A stretch of 64,000 nucleotides of DNA from Paramacrobiotus metropolitanus (GCF_019649055.1 NW_026570274.1:620001-684000); one strand, 5' to 3'; shown: positions 30,615-40,711, counted from the stretch's first letter. Notes: generated by a model from the letters alone, not told the origin. A program made the numbers and translations.

Positions 30615-33600
30615 TTGACCATGTGGGCCTGCTGCCGTTGTCGGAGTCGTCTGACTCGTTCCAGTTCCGAGGTTCCACAGGCAGCCTGTGCTATCGACTG
30701 CTGTGTTCGGTGGCAGAATTTGCGGTGGTATCGTTCCACGTTGGGGCCCGACCGTAAGACCTTAACTTCGTCCTTAAAGTCCTCGAAGTTGGGGACTTGA
30801 TCCAACTCTTCGTGTGGATCTTTGTCTTCACTACGTTCCAAGGGCCATCTCGACAGGGCGTCTGCATTGTCGCAGAATACGCCTGGCTTATACTCGATGG
30901 TTATGTCCCGTCCTTGTAAAGCCAGTGCCCATCTTGTTAGTCGAGGGTTGATGCCGGGTCGGTTCGACTCGCATCGAAGCAGGTTCTGCAGTGCTCGGTG
31001 ATCCGTTCTTACGGTGAATGGTCCGTGGTCAATGAAGTGCTTGAATTTCTGCACGGCCCATACCACGGCCAAGCATTCCCATTCGGTAACTCCATAGTTG
31101 AGTTCCGGTCCTCGTAGGACTCTGCTGGCGTAGGCGATTGGATGATCGTCTTGTGAGATCACCGCGCCAAGTCCGGCTCCGCTTGCGTCACATTCAATGA
31201 CGGTCTTCTTGGTCGGGTCGAACTTCGCCAGTACAGGTGCTTCGGTTAGCGCCTTCTTGATGTCGTTGAACTCAGCCGTGTGGGCTTCCGTCCAATCGAG
31301 CTTGATATTTTTATCCTTTCGGAGGAGCTCATACATTTTTGACGTCTTCTGAGCGTATCCTCGGATGAATTTCCGATAATAGTTGGCCAGTCCGAGGAAC
31401 GACCTAAGTTGCCGTTCAGTTCTCGGGCAGCTTTGTTCTGCTATACAGGCCACTTTATCGTCATCGGTCTGGACTCCGTCTTTGCTGAGGACGTGTCCGA
31501 GGAACAGCAGTCTGTCCGTTCCGATCTCACATTTGGAGGGTTTGACCGTAAATCCAGCATCGCGGAGGCATTCGAGAGTTGCTCGGAAAGCCTCCAGGAA
31601 GTCTTCGAAAGTTTTACCGAAGAAGATGATATCGTCGATGTAGGCGAATACACCTTTCTTCCGAGCTGATGCCGTAATTTTATCCATATGCATTTGGAAA
31701 GTTGCTGGTCCGTTGCAGACTCCAAACGGCATACGGTTAAATCGCCACATGCCTTCGGGTGTTACGAAGGTCGTGTAGTCTTTGGATTGTTCGTCCATAG
31801 GAATTTGCCAAAAGCCGGACTGACAGTCTACCTTGCCGTAATACTCCATTCCGGCACATCGGTCCAGTAGCTCGTCCGGGTTCGGTAGTGGGTAGTTGTT
31901 TTTCTTCGTGACGGCATTCAACTTGATATAGTTGATGCAGAAGCGTGTTCCTACCGTGCCGTCTCCGTTCCGTTTCGCGGCTAAGACGACGGGGAAGCTC
32001 CATGCAGCCGATGACGGTTCGATGACTCCTTGGTCGAGCATCTCTTGCACGTGTTTTTGGATGAATTCACGTCCCTTCCAGCTTGTCCTGGTGGGGTTCA
32101 TCTTAATCGGCTGTGCACCTTGGACATCAATGGTATGTGTTACCCCTTTGACGTCTCCGTAAGGTTTCTTCGAGGTCGGAAATACAGTCCGGTAATCCCA
32201 TGCAACTGCCTTCAGTTTAGCTAGTTGCTCGTCGGTTAGGTTTTTACCGAAGTTCATGGAGTCGATGATTCTCCGTCGCTCCTCCTGGGATTCCTCGTCT
32301 TCCTTTTCTACCTCAGCCGTATTGACTCGTGCTTCTTCGACCTTCTGGTCGTCCGTCATCATCGTGAATGCTTCGGCTCGACCCATCGGTGCACCTTTGC
32401 GTAAGGTGACTTCCCGATGAGTGTGGTTTGCCACCATGACGGTGAATCGTTTCCCGTCATGCTTGGTTACGCCGTCCATGAATTCGACTCCGTCTCGTTT
32501 GGGGTCGGATTCACCTAGGTACATTAGTCTCTGGTCCGTGGATACCGGTACGTCCAGGACGACTTCTACCATGGTTACGGCTCGAGGAATGAGTTTGACC
32601 TTCCGTTGAGATCGAACTCCTGTTGCCTCGAAAACTTCGAATTGGGGTTTTGGCTTTACTTCCCGAGTAGGGGGCCATGTCTTCGCCACTTTGTGTGGGA
32701 GTTCCCATTCGACGAATTCATTGTTGATTTCTGGTTCATAGACATCAGCATATTGCATGTGGCCAAGTCGTACGCCTTTCTTCAACACCTTCGTTTGGTG
32801 AGTCGCATTCTGGATGTTTATCCATGCCGTGTCGACTTGAGGTCGGATGTCGATCTTGGCTTCGATTGGCCGAATAGGTCGGACAACCCGTTGTAGGGTA
32901 GAGAAGTAAATTCGTCTTCTCGGGTCCATTGGTTTGGCCGTCCGTACCTTGATCGAACATGTTGACCATGGTGGAAGAGAGACTCGTTCGCTGTTAAAGA
33001 CAACTTGTCGGTCTAACGCTTTCGTCTCTACGTAAGGATCCAACTTCAAGTGGTGGACTTCTGGGCATTTGTTGTCCAGGTCCAGCTCGTCAATCGTCTT
33101 AACTTTGGCGACTCGTGCCTTCCATGTGTTGAAATGCTCCGACTTCTGTTGGTCGGTCAAGTTAGCCAAGGTCGGTTGTTCGGTTGACAATTGCTGAATG
33201 ACGATTGTTGGAGGTCGGAAATCGTCTTGTTCCGGTTTACCTCCTCCGAATTCCCACAAAGCCTTAAGTTGGTCGAGTTCCTCCTGTTGTTCGGAGTCGA
33301 CTGGCTTGGGCCGTTCGGTTTGTTCCGGTTGCTCGTCTATGAATTCTGTGTGAACTATAGACCGCAATGCTGTAGTTAGCCGGACATCGTAGGTCGGTTC
33401 TTCGTCCTCCGATGACGAATCGTCCGAGTCGCTTATGCTCGGTTTATCCGTCCTACAGTGCCGGACTGACAGATCGAATTCTTCGTCGTCATCTTCCTCG
33501 GATTCTTCCGAAGGTCGGTTATCGGAGTCCGTGTCCGCCGAATCGCTCGTACTTTGTATGTCCGAGTCGTCTGACTGATAATCTTCGAATTCGACTTCCG

Positions 33601-36067
33601 ATCCGTTTTCGGGGTCGACTTCTGGCATGTCTTCGAATCCGACCTTTGTGGTCGGTTCGAATTGGTCGACTTTGTCCGTCGGTTGGGTAGGTCGACTTGC
33701 TCCGTCCTGATTCTCAAGGTCGGCTGGCTGTAAGCCTATGTTGCTCAGCCATCGGGTGCTCGTCTGTTGGGGCTTCCGAAAGCGATCTACCTTCCGTTCC
33801 TGTTGCGGAGGTGACGGCGACGACGGTCTGTCGTCCGACCAAGTTAGGTCGTGGTGAGCTTTTATCGCTCGTACTACCTCGTCAATATTGTCTTGACAGA
33901 TAGCACACCGATAAGGTTGATCGGTTTCCTCCAGGACTACGTTTCCTTGAGGCTTCACTGGGCTACTCGCAAACTTCACGTCGGTTGGAGTGTGCGGCAT
34001 AAGAGGTGGTAACGGTTTAGGAACTTGCCGCGTTATGGCGGTGTCCTCACCGTACCGTTGCCAAAATGCAGCCGTTGACGATTCTCCGTGCAACCTTACT
34101 CGCTGCATATAGGCGAAGAGTTGAGAGCCTAGTTCCTGGCACGGCATTTCGAGCGGGGGTGGTATAGGAAGTCCGTATTCCATATACTGTCGATGGATCG
34201 GAATTCGTTCATCTTCCCATTCCCATGCTTCGTCCTCTATGTCGTTCATGAGGGCGATTACCGGTTCACACGTTTGTTGTGCGTCCAGTATCTGGTCGGG
34301 TGTTATTGCTCCGTTCTGTTGCAGAGTGGTCACTATCTCCGACGTCCGTTGGTCGAGAAAGTGTCGAACTCCCGAGAACCAAGTTCGGTACTTTTGTCGT
34401 ACCTCCTCTCGGTTCATGGCATCCGCGTCGGCGGATGCCTCTGGTATCGGGATAGACTTCAATACGGTCTTCGCCGATCGTAATGTACCGGTGCTTTTCC
34501 GTTCTTCGTACGCTTCGATGGCGTTGTGCAGCTTAAGTTCCTCGAGCAGAGTCCGGTTGTTGTCCCGGCAGTCGCGGCAGATGTTACGTGTGGAGTTCGC
34601 CGGGTGATCAAGCCGACTAATCCGAACTTCGTTTCCTACCGTGTCCGATGCCTCTGGTATCGGGATAGACTGCACTACCTTCGTTCCTTCTGGTTGTTCC
34701 GGAATAGGAATCGGCGTCAGAATGAAGGTGAATTTCGAATGCAGGTAGTCGCATCCGAGTAGCACGGGGATGTCCGCTTCGGTTGGCTGGACATGGAAAG
34801 TGTGATGGCTGGTAAAGCCCTGCATTGTGACAGGTGCCGTACAGCAATGAGACACTACAAAGGCGACTTGTCCGCCTACACCGAGTATTTTGGTGTAGTG
34901 TCCGAGAGGTTGGATCGTTAAGCCGTTCCTCTCGCAAAACCGTTGTTCGATGAGCGAGGTTTCCGCTCCGGTATCCAACATCGCCAGTGTGGGCGTGGAT
35001 CCGACTTGGATTTCGTGTGTCCAAGCTCGAACTGTCTTCGGTTTCTTATGTGTTCCTTTCTCAAAGGTTACTTCCCGTATCGTTGGTTTGATGGGAATTA
35101 ATGACACCGGTCCGTGGTCGGTTTGCTGTTGAATTGAACCTTGTGTAGGTTCAATTCCGACTTCAACCACTTCTTGTACCTCAGGTCGGTTCATGACTCC
35201 GTCCTTCGGTATTTCGGCGGTTCGGAACCGTTGTGCCTGCGTCAGTATCCGTTCCTCCATTGAGACTTCTGTTGGCCTCAATGTCGACCACATATAGTCG
35301 AGGTTGAGGAATGTCCGAGAGCCAGCTACCGTTCTGGTCGGCTGCTCCTTTGGCTGGAAGAGGTCCGCTTCTCCCGGCCGAGAGTAAACGGGTACCTGTG
35401 CTTCCAATGGGACGGTTTCCCATTGCTCGAATCCTTCCGGTTCTTCGGTAAGGTCGATTGCTGTCATTGATGCAGCGTATCTATCCGTTGCGCGTCCGGA
35501 TGATACATTGAGGGAGTTTCTGTTGCCCCTATGCGTGGATCGGCGTCCCGGTCCTCCACGTCTTGGGCCTCGTCTGGGCTGCTCGGTTGAGTTTGTCCTC
35601 ACCGGCAATCCGGTCCAACTTCCGTGGCCGGGCCGTACTACGTCACTTTGTGTGACGGACGGCGCAGTCGCATTGTTTGCGCTGCTTGGGTCGGGCAATT
35701 CCTGCGTTCCGACCTCCGACGTTCCAGCGCCAAGTTGGTTCGCTGGGTCGGTTGCCTCGAGTGCCTGTTGCATCCCGGGCCAAGCTTCGACGGTGCCATT
35801 GTTGGCGTACACGCCGAGCTGAGCGGCTAACTTCCGAGCCGTCTCCGCCTCCTTTGTGGAGGTCGATATCGCTTTTGCAAATTCCTCCTCGGAACTGTTT
35901 TCGTTCAGTCCGAGTAGTTGGAGGATGGTTGCTACCTGTTGATAGCCTTCCTCGATCGTCGTAGGAAAGTTCAGTTCGTTCCGGTAATTAAGCAATTGGT
36001 TAGTCGGATTATCCTTGTCCGGTGGTTCGGTCGGATGTTGGAGGTCGAATGAGTCACCGGAGCTCAT
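30578..36067 (-). CDS. pol: Retroelement Pol: aspartic protease, reverse transcriptase, RNase H
   Basis: 1829 codons. Residues 1-330 are a linker with Arg/Gly-rich patches. A retropepsin follows, with LDTGAETS at about residue 364 and LLGCDYLHSKF as its second conserved block. Residues 460-1250 are an unusually long insert: acidic Ser-rich stretches and repeats before a beta-rich segment. RT follows, with the conserved blocks FCINYIKLN, YGKVDCQSGFWQIPM, MPFGVCNGPATFQ and the catalytic YIDDIIFF at about residue 1475; then FLGHVLSKDG and LRSFLGLANYYRKF. RNase H shows ECDASGAGLG (about 1624), YGVTEWECLAV and RTDHRALQNLL. The order PR-RT-RH is that of Ty3/Gypsy. The frame ends about 90 codons after RNase H without the HHCC finger or DDE core of an integrase. 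ATG 36067 lies inside the last codons of gag. All RT and RNase H active-site acids are present. Confidence 0.93.
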   Translation of the reverse strand: MSSGDSFDLQHPTEPPDKDNPTNQLLNYRNELNFPTTIEEGYQQVATILQLLGLNENSSEEEFAKAISTSTKEAETARKLAAQLGVYANNGTVEAWPGMQQALEATDPANQLGAGTSEVGTQELPDPSSANNATAPSVTQSDVVRPGHGSWTGLPVRTNSTEQPRRGPRRGGPGRRSTHRGNRNSLNVSSGRATDRYAASMTAIDLTEEPEGFEQWETVPLEAQVPVYSRPGEADLFQPKEQPTRTVAGSRTFLNLDYMWSTLRPTEVSMEERILTQAQRFRTAEIPKDGVMNRPEVQEVVEVGIEPTQGSIQQQTDHGPVSLIPIKPTIREVTFEKGTHKKPKTVRAWTHEIQVGSTPTLAMLDTGAETSLIEQRFCERNGLTIQPLGHYTKILGVGGQVAFVVSHCCTAPVTMQGFTSHHTFHVQPTEADIPVLLGCDYLHSKFTFILTPIPIPEQPEGTKVVQSIPIPEASDTVGNEVRISRLDHPANSTRNICRDCRDNNRTLLEELKLHNAIEAYEERKSTGTLRSAKTVLKSIPIPEASADADAMNREEVRQKYRTWFSGVRHFLDQRTSEIVTTLQQNGAITPDQILDAQQTCEPVIALMNDIEDEAWEWEDERIPIHRQYMEYGLPIPPPLEMPCQELGSQLFAYMQRVRLHGESSTAAFWQRYGEDTAITRQVPKPLPPLMPHTPTDVKFASSPVKPQGNVVLEETDQPYRCAICQDNIDEVVRAIKAHHDLTWSDDRPSSPSPPQQERKVDRFRKPQQTSTRWLSNIGLQPADLENQDGASRPTQPTDKVDQFEPTTKVGFEDMPEVDPENGSEVEFEDYQSDDSDIQSTSDSADTDSDNRPSEESEEDDDEEFDLSVRHCRTDKPSISDSDDSSSEDEEPTYDVRLTTALRSIVHTEFIDEQPEQTERPKPVDSEQQEELDQLKALWEFGGGKPEQDDFRPPTIVIQQLSTEQPTLANLTDQQKSEHFNTWKARVAKVKTIDELDLDNKCPEVHHLKLDPYVETKALDRQVVFNSERVSLPPWSTCSIKVRTAKPMDPRRRIYFSTLQRVVRPIRPIEAKIDIRPQVDTAWINIQNATHQTKVLKKGVRLGHMQYADVYEPEINNEFVEWELPHKVAKTWPPTREVKPKPQFEVFEATGVRSQRKVKLIPRAVTMVEVVLDVPVSTDQRLMYLGESDPKRDGVEFMDGVTKHDGKRFTVMVANHTHREVTLRKGAPMGRAEAFTMMTDDQKVEEARVNTAEVEKEDEESQEERRRIIDSMNFGKNLTDEQLAKLKAVAWDYRTVFPTSKKPYGDVKGVTHTIDVQGAQPIKMNPTRTSWKGREFIQKHVQEMLDQGVIEPSSAAWSFPVVLAAKRNGDGTVGTRFCINYIKLNAVTKKNNYPLPNPDELLDRCAGMEYYGKVDCQSGFWQIPMDEQSKDYTTFVTPEGMWRFNRMPFGVCNGPATFQMHMDKITASARKKGVFAYIDDIIFFGKTFEDFLEAFRATLECLRDAGFTVKPSKCEIGTDRLLFLGHVLSKDGVQTDDDKVACIAEQSCPRTERQLRSFLGLANYYRKFIRGYAQKTSKMYELLRKDKNIKLDWTEAHTAEFNDIKKALTEAPVLAKFDPTKKTVIECDASGAGLGAVISQDDHPIAYASRVLRGPELNYGVTEWECLAVVWAVQKFKHFIDHGPFTVRTDHRALQNLLRCESNRPGINPRLTRWALALQGRDITIEYKPGVFCDNADALSRWPLERSEDKDPHEELDQVPNFEDFKDEVKVLRSGPNVERYHRKFCHRTQQSIAQAACGTSELERVRRLRQRQQAHMVKCHLISGRYRLQ

Positions 36068-37616
36068 CGACCTTGGGCGTTTCCCGGGGAGTTACTCCGA
36101 GCTGGCCCGTTGTTGGGCGACGCCAAGCCGAAAGGCTGGTGTGGCGGTAACTGTTGCCGCCGTTCCGGAGATCCCTGTTGACCTCCGCCGCTATTCCTGC
36201 GGTTGCTACCCGACCCATTTCCTGGGCCGGTTTGCCGGTTTCGTTACCGGCGCCACCCGAACCTCCACCTTGTTGGCGTTGGCGCGGGGGCGGCACGACC
36301 AGTGCATAGTTCGGGTTGGCCGATCCCAACGGTCCTCCCGTCTGGTATCGCGTATGCCAATCCTCGAACCAACGGCGATTCGGGTTGTCCTGTACCCGAG
36401 TGCCGATGAACGCACATCGTGCTTGGTCGTGGTTGCTGAACTTGCAGAAGTTGCAAGTAAAGCTGTCCGCTAACGACCATTGGAGGAATAGTTGTTCCAT
36501 CCGATCCACGTAGGTCGTGTATTGTCGAGCACTTTGTTGTGCCTGGGGAGGTCGGTTCCCTTGTTGGTTGCCGCCTCCGCCGCGGTTAGGAAAGTTGCCG
36601 CGGCCGCGTTTTCCGCCGCCACGTCCTTTTCCGCGACCGAAACCTCCGCCGCCATATCCCTGTGTGGGAGGTGGGCCGTATGCGGAGTATCCCTGGTTCG
36701 GGTTTTGTCCGTAACCAAAACCTGTGTTGTTTTGGTTACCGCCCGAGCCATAACCTGGGCCTCCGTAGTTGTTAACGGGGGTTCCAATTCCAGGTGCCGG
36801 GGGATTCAGGTTTGCTGCCGCCGCGCTCGCCCAAGTCTGTTGCTGGACTGGTGCTTGTTGCACCGGTGGCGTCGGCGCCGGACTCCGTTGTCCGTACTGT
36901 GCCGTTGGAGTTTGGTATCCCGGCATCATATGCGGCTGATATCCGGTCTGTTGCGGTATCGCCGGAGGTGGAGTTGGGACAGGTGCAGGTGTTGCTGCCC
37001 GGACTCTGGCGTAGTCGCCATCGCGTTGTCTGCGCACCTCGTACATCTCTTTGCCGTTGACAAAGCTCCGTAAGTAATCACGAAACTCGATCGGCGTTGC
37101 CGGCATCCTGATTTCCAGGGCCTCCCGTAGTTTGGGTTCATGGATGTTCTCCTTGAGATGGTACATTATTATTTGATCGGTAATCGTGGGGACTTGGGAC
37201 TTCATGAACATCATTGCATCGTAGTACTGTTCCGGCGTTTCTTCGCCGAAACGAAATATCCGTTTGTTAATACGGGATATCATGTTCACTTCTTTGTTCT
37301 TGTCCGCAAATCGCTGCTCGAATTTGGTCAGCCATATGTTGACTGGCCATCCGCCGAGTGGTTCTCCGGCGGCTTCGAGGGTGTGCCATTCCTCCGCTTG
37401 GCCCTCTAGTCGGGCTACCAAGTCGGACATGAAAGTCTGATCGTCCTCGTACCATTGTTGGGCTTGACGATACAGGCTTCGGATCTGTTTAAGCCACCCA
37501 TGAAGTTTGGTGTGGTCTCCGTCGAACGGCGGTAAGGGTTGCCGACGTCCGTGAGACATTGCTCGTACCAAGGCAATGTGTGCCGGGTCCTGTGCCGGGG
37601 GAATCGGATATGCCAC
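36054..37616 (-). CDS. gag: Retroelement Gag with CCHC zinc knuckle
   Basis: 520 codons as read from a GTG at 37616; codons upstream stay open and Gln/Pro/Tyr-rich to about 37830, so the true N-terminus is further upstream or joined to ORF1 by a frame change. Residues 25-200 match the Gag capsid family: a WLKQIRSLYRQAQQW helix, DLVARLEGQAEEWH, WLTKFEQRFADKNKE and ETPEQYYDAMMF. A Pro/Tyr/Gly/Asn-rich and then Gly/Arg-rich stretch (RGKGRGGGKRGRG) follows, and a classical knuckle CNFCKFSNHDQARC (CX2CX4HX4C) lies at about residues 385-400. It should form particles and bind the element RNA. The stop overlaps the pol ATG by 14 bp, which favours reinitiation or a shift into pol. Confidence 0.9.
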   Translation of the reverse strand: MAYPIPPAQDPAHIALVRAMSHGRRQPLPPFDGDHTKLHGWLKQIRSLYRQAQQWYEDDQTFMSDLVARLEGQAEEWHTLEAAGEPLGGWPVNIWLTKFEQRFADKNKEVNMISRINKRIFRFGEETPEQYYDAMMFMKSQVPTITDQIIMYHLKENIHEPKLREALEIRMPATPIEFRDYLRSFVNGKEMYEVRRQRDGDYARVRAATPAPVPTPPPAIPQQTGYQPHMMPGYQTPTAQYGQRSPAPTPPVQQAPVQQQTWASAAAANLNPPAPGIGTPVNNYGGPGYGSGGNQNNTGFGYGQNPNQGYSAYGPPPTQGYGGGGFGRGKGRGGGKRGRGNFPNRGGGGNQQGNRPPQAQQSARQYTTYVDRMEQLFLQWSLADSFTCNFCKFSNHDQARCAFIGTRVQDNPNRRWFEDWHTRYQTGGPLGSANPNYALVVPPPRQRQQGGGSGGAGNETGKPAQEMGRVATAGIAAEVNRDLRNGGNSYRHTSLSAWRRPTTGQLGVTPRETPKVDELR

Positions 37617-40600
37617 CGGCGCAGCTTGTTGTGCAGCCGGGGCGGGTGGCGGGTTGGCATATGGTACGTGACCTTGTTGGTCTTCGTATGCCCCCTGTTG
37701 ATAGGCTTCTTCGTCATGGCCGTCGTATTCGTCCTGTTGCGGATACTGAGCCTGGGCCTGGTCTTCGTGACGAGGCCGTTGTGGCTGTCCTCCATACTGT
37801 TGTGGAGGGGCGCTCGATTTTGTCTCGGCGCCTGCGGGTAGAATCCACTCGGTTGGTCGTAGACTCTTCCGTACCGGTTGGGCTGTGTCCCCTGAACCGG
37901 CATCCGACTCTGCATAGGTCGGTGTGGGGGCACCCGACCTTGTTGGTCGGAGCTATCCTCTCCGTTCTGTCCGTCCTGCCGCTGGTCGGTCGTGTTGAAT
38001 GACCGAGCCCTCGCTCGTTCAAAGTCGAACGGCGGGTTCTGGCGGAGGGAGTTCGGATTGGAGTTCGTCCTTGGTGGGCGATATGCTTCTATGCCCGGTC
38101 TCAGTGTCGGGACTGGGAGACGTTCGGCATCTGTTGTCCGATCTCCTCTCACGTTAGGTACCGGCGCGTACGTTGTTGTCCGCGTCGTGTATAAGGCGCT
38201 AGTGTGCGCTCCGGCAGACGTCGTTGTCGCCACGTTCGACGTTGGTACTCGCGGTGCCGCGGTCGACGTATTTTGTTGCGGTTCCGGAGCAGCCGGAACT
38301 GTTGGTGGTTGTGGGATTGTTCCCACGCTTGGGTCGGTCGTTAAGACTCCGACGAAGTAGGAGGTGTTGTTCTCCTTCCTCGCCACCTCCTGGGTCGGAC
38401 TAATTCCCCACAGGATGTCACTGATTGTTCGTGACGGCTGTTGATCCTGTGCCATGGACGTCCGGTATGAAGGAGGTTCAACCCGGTTTCTTTCCCGGTA
38501 TGAGGGAAGTTCGACCTGGCTTTGTTCCAGGTGTTTCTTCTCCTCCCTCAGACACCGTGTTTCCGTGTCCATCTCATCCATTTGCCGCATCATCTCTGTG
38601 AGATTGCGGGCGGCTTGTTCGCCGAAGTCGTATAGTTCGACTTCGCGAGCTTCCAGGTAAACGATGCGGCTGTGTTGCGCCTCGTTTACCTTTCGAGCTT
38701 CGTTCAGGCTGTACTCCAGCTGGGCTCGGAGTTTCTGTTCCTCCTTAAGGACTTGGTTCAGTCCATGAACCTGGTCGGCCAGCTGGGCGTTTGCTTCGAC
38801 CAAGTCGACATCGGCTGTCCTTTGGTTAGGAAAGCCCATGTCGCGAGCGTTCGCCTCGATGAACCGACGTCCCGTTCTGACGAGGAGGAGTTCCATTTCC
38901 GACTCGAGTTCGTCGGTTCGTTGTGTTAGACGGTCGATCTCGTTATCGGCCTTCTTGAGTTCCACCACGTATCTATCGACTTCGTTTCGATAGACCTCGG
39001 CTTCTTCGTTGGCCTGGTTGAGTTGCCGGTGGAACGCTCCTGCTACCTGTTCCGACTCGACCAGTGCGGTCTGAACATCGGCCAGGTCTTTCTGGGCTTC
39101 TTCGAGCGCTTTGTGCGCCTCGTCAAGCTCCTTTTTGATTTCGAAGACGGCTGCTGTTGACCGTTCCAACATGCCAGTAAGTATGGCAATTTGGTCGTCT
39201 TCGTATCGACACGGTAAGTCGGCTCGCTTCAATATGGCGTTGAGCCGGTCGATTTCCCGTTGTTGGGTGGCGATGCCCTTGTTGGCATCGGCCATGTCTC
39301 GTTCCCATTTCCTCCGTTCGAGCTTATGGGTGTCCTCCGAGTTTCGGAGGGATCCTTCCGCCGAGTCGACGATTTTGTCCGCCAGAACGATCTGTGTGAT
39401 CAGTTTGTGGCATCTCGCTCGGAGTAGGTCGAGATCGTTGATCTTCTCGGGCGGTGTTGCCGCGATCCACTTCTTAGCCGTGTATTCGAGTGCACTGGCT
39501 TGGTATCCGAGGTTCTCCTTATCGGACTTGGGTGGTGTCGTAAAGAATCCGTCCGCACTACTCGGTCTTGATGCGTTTGTTGCCTCAAAGACTTCGTTTG
39601 TTGGTGACGGAGTACTGCCAAGTTCGGCCGTTCCGAACATTGGTGGTGACACCCTTAGATTCAGGTCGACAGGTCGACTTTGTGTCGCCTTAGTCGACTT
39701 CACCGTTTGTTGAGCTTCTGTTGCTCGCGTCGACTCGCGTCCGGTTGGCGAAGGTCGGCTCGGCGGTGAAATAATCCGTTCGTTCGGTGCCGGCATGTTA
39801 GTCGGCGATCCGGCTGGGTGAGGGCCGCTTCGTGGCGGTACCTCGGAATCTTCCGTTCCTGCCGGTGATTTGGTCGACTGGACGGCCGCATCCGACTTTG
39901 TGTCGGTTGGTTGCCGTTCCAGGCTAGTCGGTTGCTTGTTGCCGACTTCCTTTTCTCCAACCTCTGTGGTCGGCATTTGTTGTCCGACCTTTGGGTTTGG
40001 CGAAATCCTTCCGACCTGTGTGGTCGGTTGGACGTTACCGACTTCTGTTGTCGGTTTCTTCCTTCCGTTCGAGGTCGGTTGTCCGACCTCTTTCGTTAGT
40101 GGTAGGTCGACCTTCGGTTGGTCGACTTCCTTTACTGAGGGCTGGTCGACCATTTGTTGGTCGGCTTCCCTAGTCGGTGATTGTTCACCGACTTCTTTGG
40201 TCGGAGATTTTCGCTCGACCTGTGTGGTCGGCGATTTCCGTCCGACCTGGTTGGTCGGTTTGTCCATGTTGGACGAGGTCGGCTTCGGCACTTCTTCCGT
40301 CCTGTTGGGCGATTGCCGTCCGAGCTCGGTGGCCTTTGTGACCGTTACCGAGTCTTGAGCTCTGTGTGAGCTCGACTCTAGGTCGGCATGAGACAATGTG
40401 GTCCCTGCCTGCAGCTGTTCCACATCCCCCCCGGTCGGGTGGGACGGGGCTGCTACGTCAGCTGGGGCTTCCAGGAATGTTTTATCCCTGGCGTCCTCAA
40501 AACTGTCATCCGAGGTTGGATTCGAGTCAGCGAGGAGAATCCGTTCGTTACGTCTCTCCTTTGCTTCGGCCGACTTAGTCGAGTCGGTTGAGGACGGCTG

Positions 40601-40711
40601 ACTTTTGTCCTGACCGGCGTACCGGAGTGAGTACTTTCCGGTCATGTTCGCACGCCGAGAATAGTCGGTGTTGAACTTTCTCGCGTATTCGTTTTCTCGA
40701 GGATTCGACAT
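37415..40711 (-). CDS. Retroelement ORF1: large coiled-coil protein with PTTxVG repeats
   Basis: 1098 codons from ATG 40711. Residues 1-110 are charged and disordered. Residues 110-260 consist of short repeats around PTTQVG, PTTEVG, SPTKEVG and PTREAD, several of which are the direct translation of hairpins such as 40011-40027. Residues 400-700 are a long coiled coil (LEEAQKDLADVQTALVESEQ, VVELKKADNEIDRLTQRTDE). After that Pro/Ser/Thr-rich sequence leads to Arg/Gln-rich codons. The last ~135 codons are His/Arg-rich and look out of frame, while the gag frame is Gln/Pro/Tyr-rich there, so translation probably passes to the gag frame near 37830. It would then be a long N-terminal extension of Gag. 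No relative recognised. Confidence 0.68.
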   Translation of the reverse strand: MSNPRENEYARKFNTDYSRRANMTGKYSLRYAGQDKSQPSSTDSTKSAEAKERRNERILLADSNPTSDDSFEDARDKTFLEAPADVAAPSHPTGGDVEQLQAGTTLSHADLESSSHRAQDSVTVTKATELGRQSPNRTEEVPKPTSSNMDKPTNQVGRKSPTTQVERKSPTKEVGEQSPTREADQQMVDQPSVKEVDQPKVDLPLTKEVGQPTSNGRKKPTTEVGNVQPTTQVGRISPNPKVGQQMPTTEVGEKEVGNKQPTSLERQPTDTKSDAAVQSTKSPAGTEDSEVPPRSGPHPAGSPTNMPAPNERIISPPSRPSPTGRESTRATEAQQTVKSTKATQSRPVDLNLRVSPPMFGTAELGSTPSPTNEVFEATNASRPSSADGFFTTPPKSDKENLGYQASALEYTAKKWIAATPPEKINDLDLLRARCHKLITQIVLADKIVDSAEGSLRNSEDTHKLERRKWERDMADANKGIATQQREIDRLNAILKRADLPCRYEDDQIAILTGMLERSTAAVFEIKKELDEAHKALEEAQKDLADVQTALVESEQVAGAFHRQLNQANEEAEVYRNEVDRYVVELKKADNEIDRLTQRTDELESEMELLLVRTGRRFIEANARDMGFPNQRTADVDLVEANAQLADQVHGLNQVLKEEQKLRAQLEYSLNEARKVNEAQHSRIVYLEAREVELYDFGEQAARNLTEMMRQMDEMDTETRCLREEKKHLEQSQVELPSYRERNRVEPPSYRTSMAQDQQPSRTISDILWGISPTQEVARKENNTSYFVGVLTTDPSVGTIPQPPTVPAAPEPQQNTSTAAPRVPTSNVATTTSAGAHTSALYTTRTTTYAPVPNVRGDRTTDAERLPVPTLRPGIEAYRPPRTNSNPNSLRQNPPFDFERARARSFNTTDQRQDGQNGEDSSDQQGRVPPHRPMQSRMPVQGTQPNRYGRVYDQPSGFYPQAPRQNRAPLHNSMEDSHNGLVTKTRPRLSIRNRTNTTAMTKKPINRGHTKTNKVTYHMPTRHPPRLHNKLRRWHIRFPRHRTRHTLPWYEQCLTDVGNPYRRSTETTPNFMGGLNRSEACIVKPNNGTRTIRLSCPTW

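Noticed and set aside
30615-30760. Pol C-terminal codons (YHRKFCHR...) as an integrase zinc finger
   Set aside because: Only His/Cys-like words in a basic stretch; the alternative frame is Pro-rich and fits the following ORF4, so this end is probably out of frame.
36492-37073. Long plus-strand frames opposite gag (for example 193 codons)
   Set aside because: Antisense shadows of the Gly/Pro-rich gag sequence; no start or domain.
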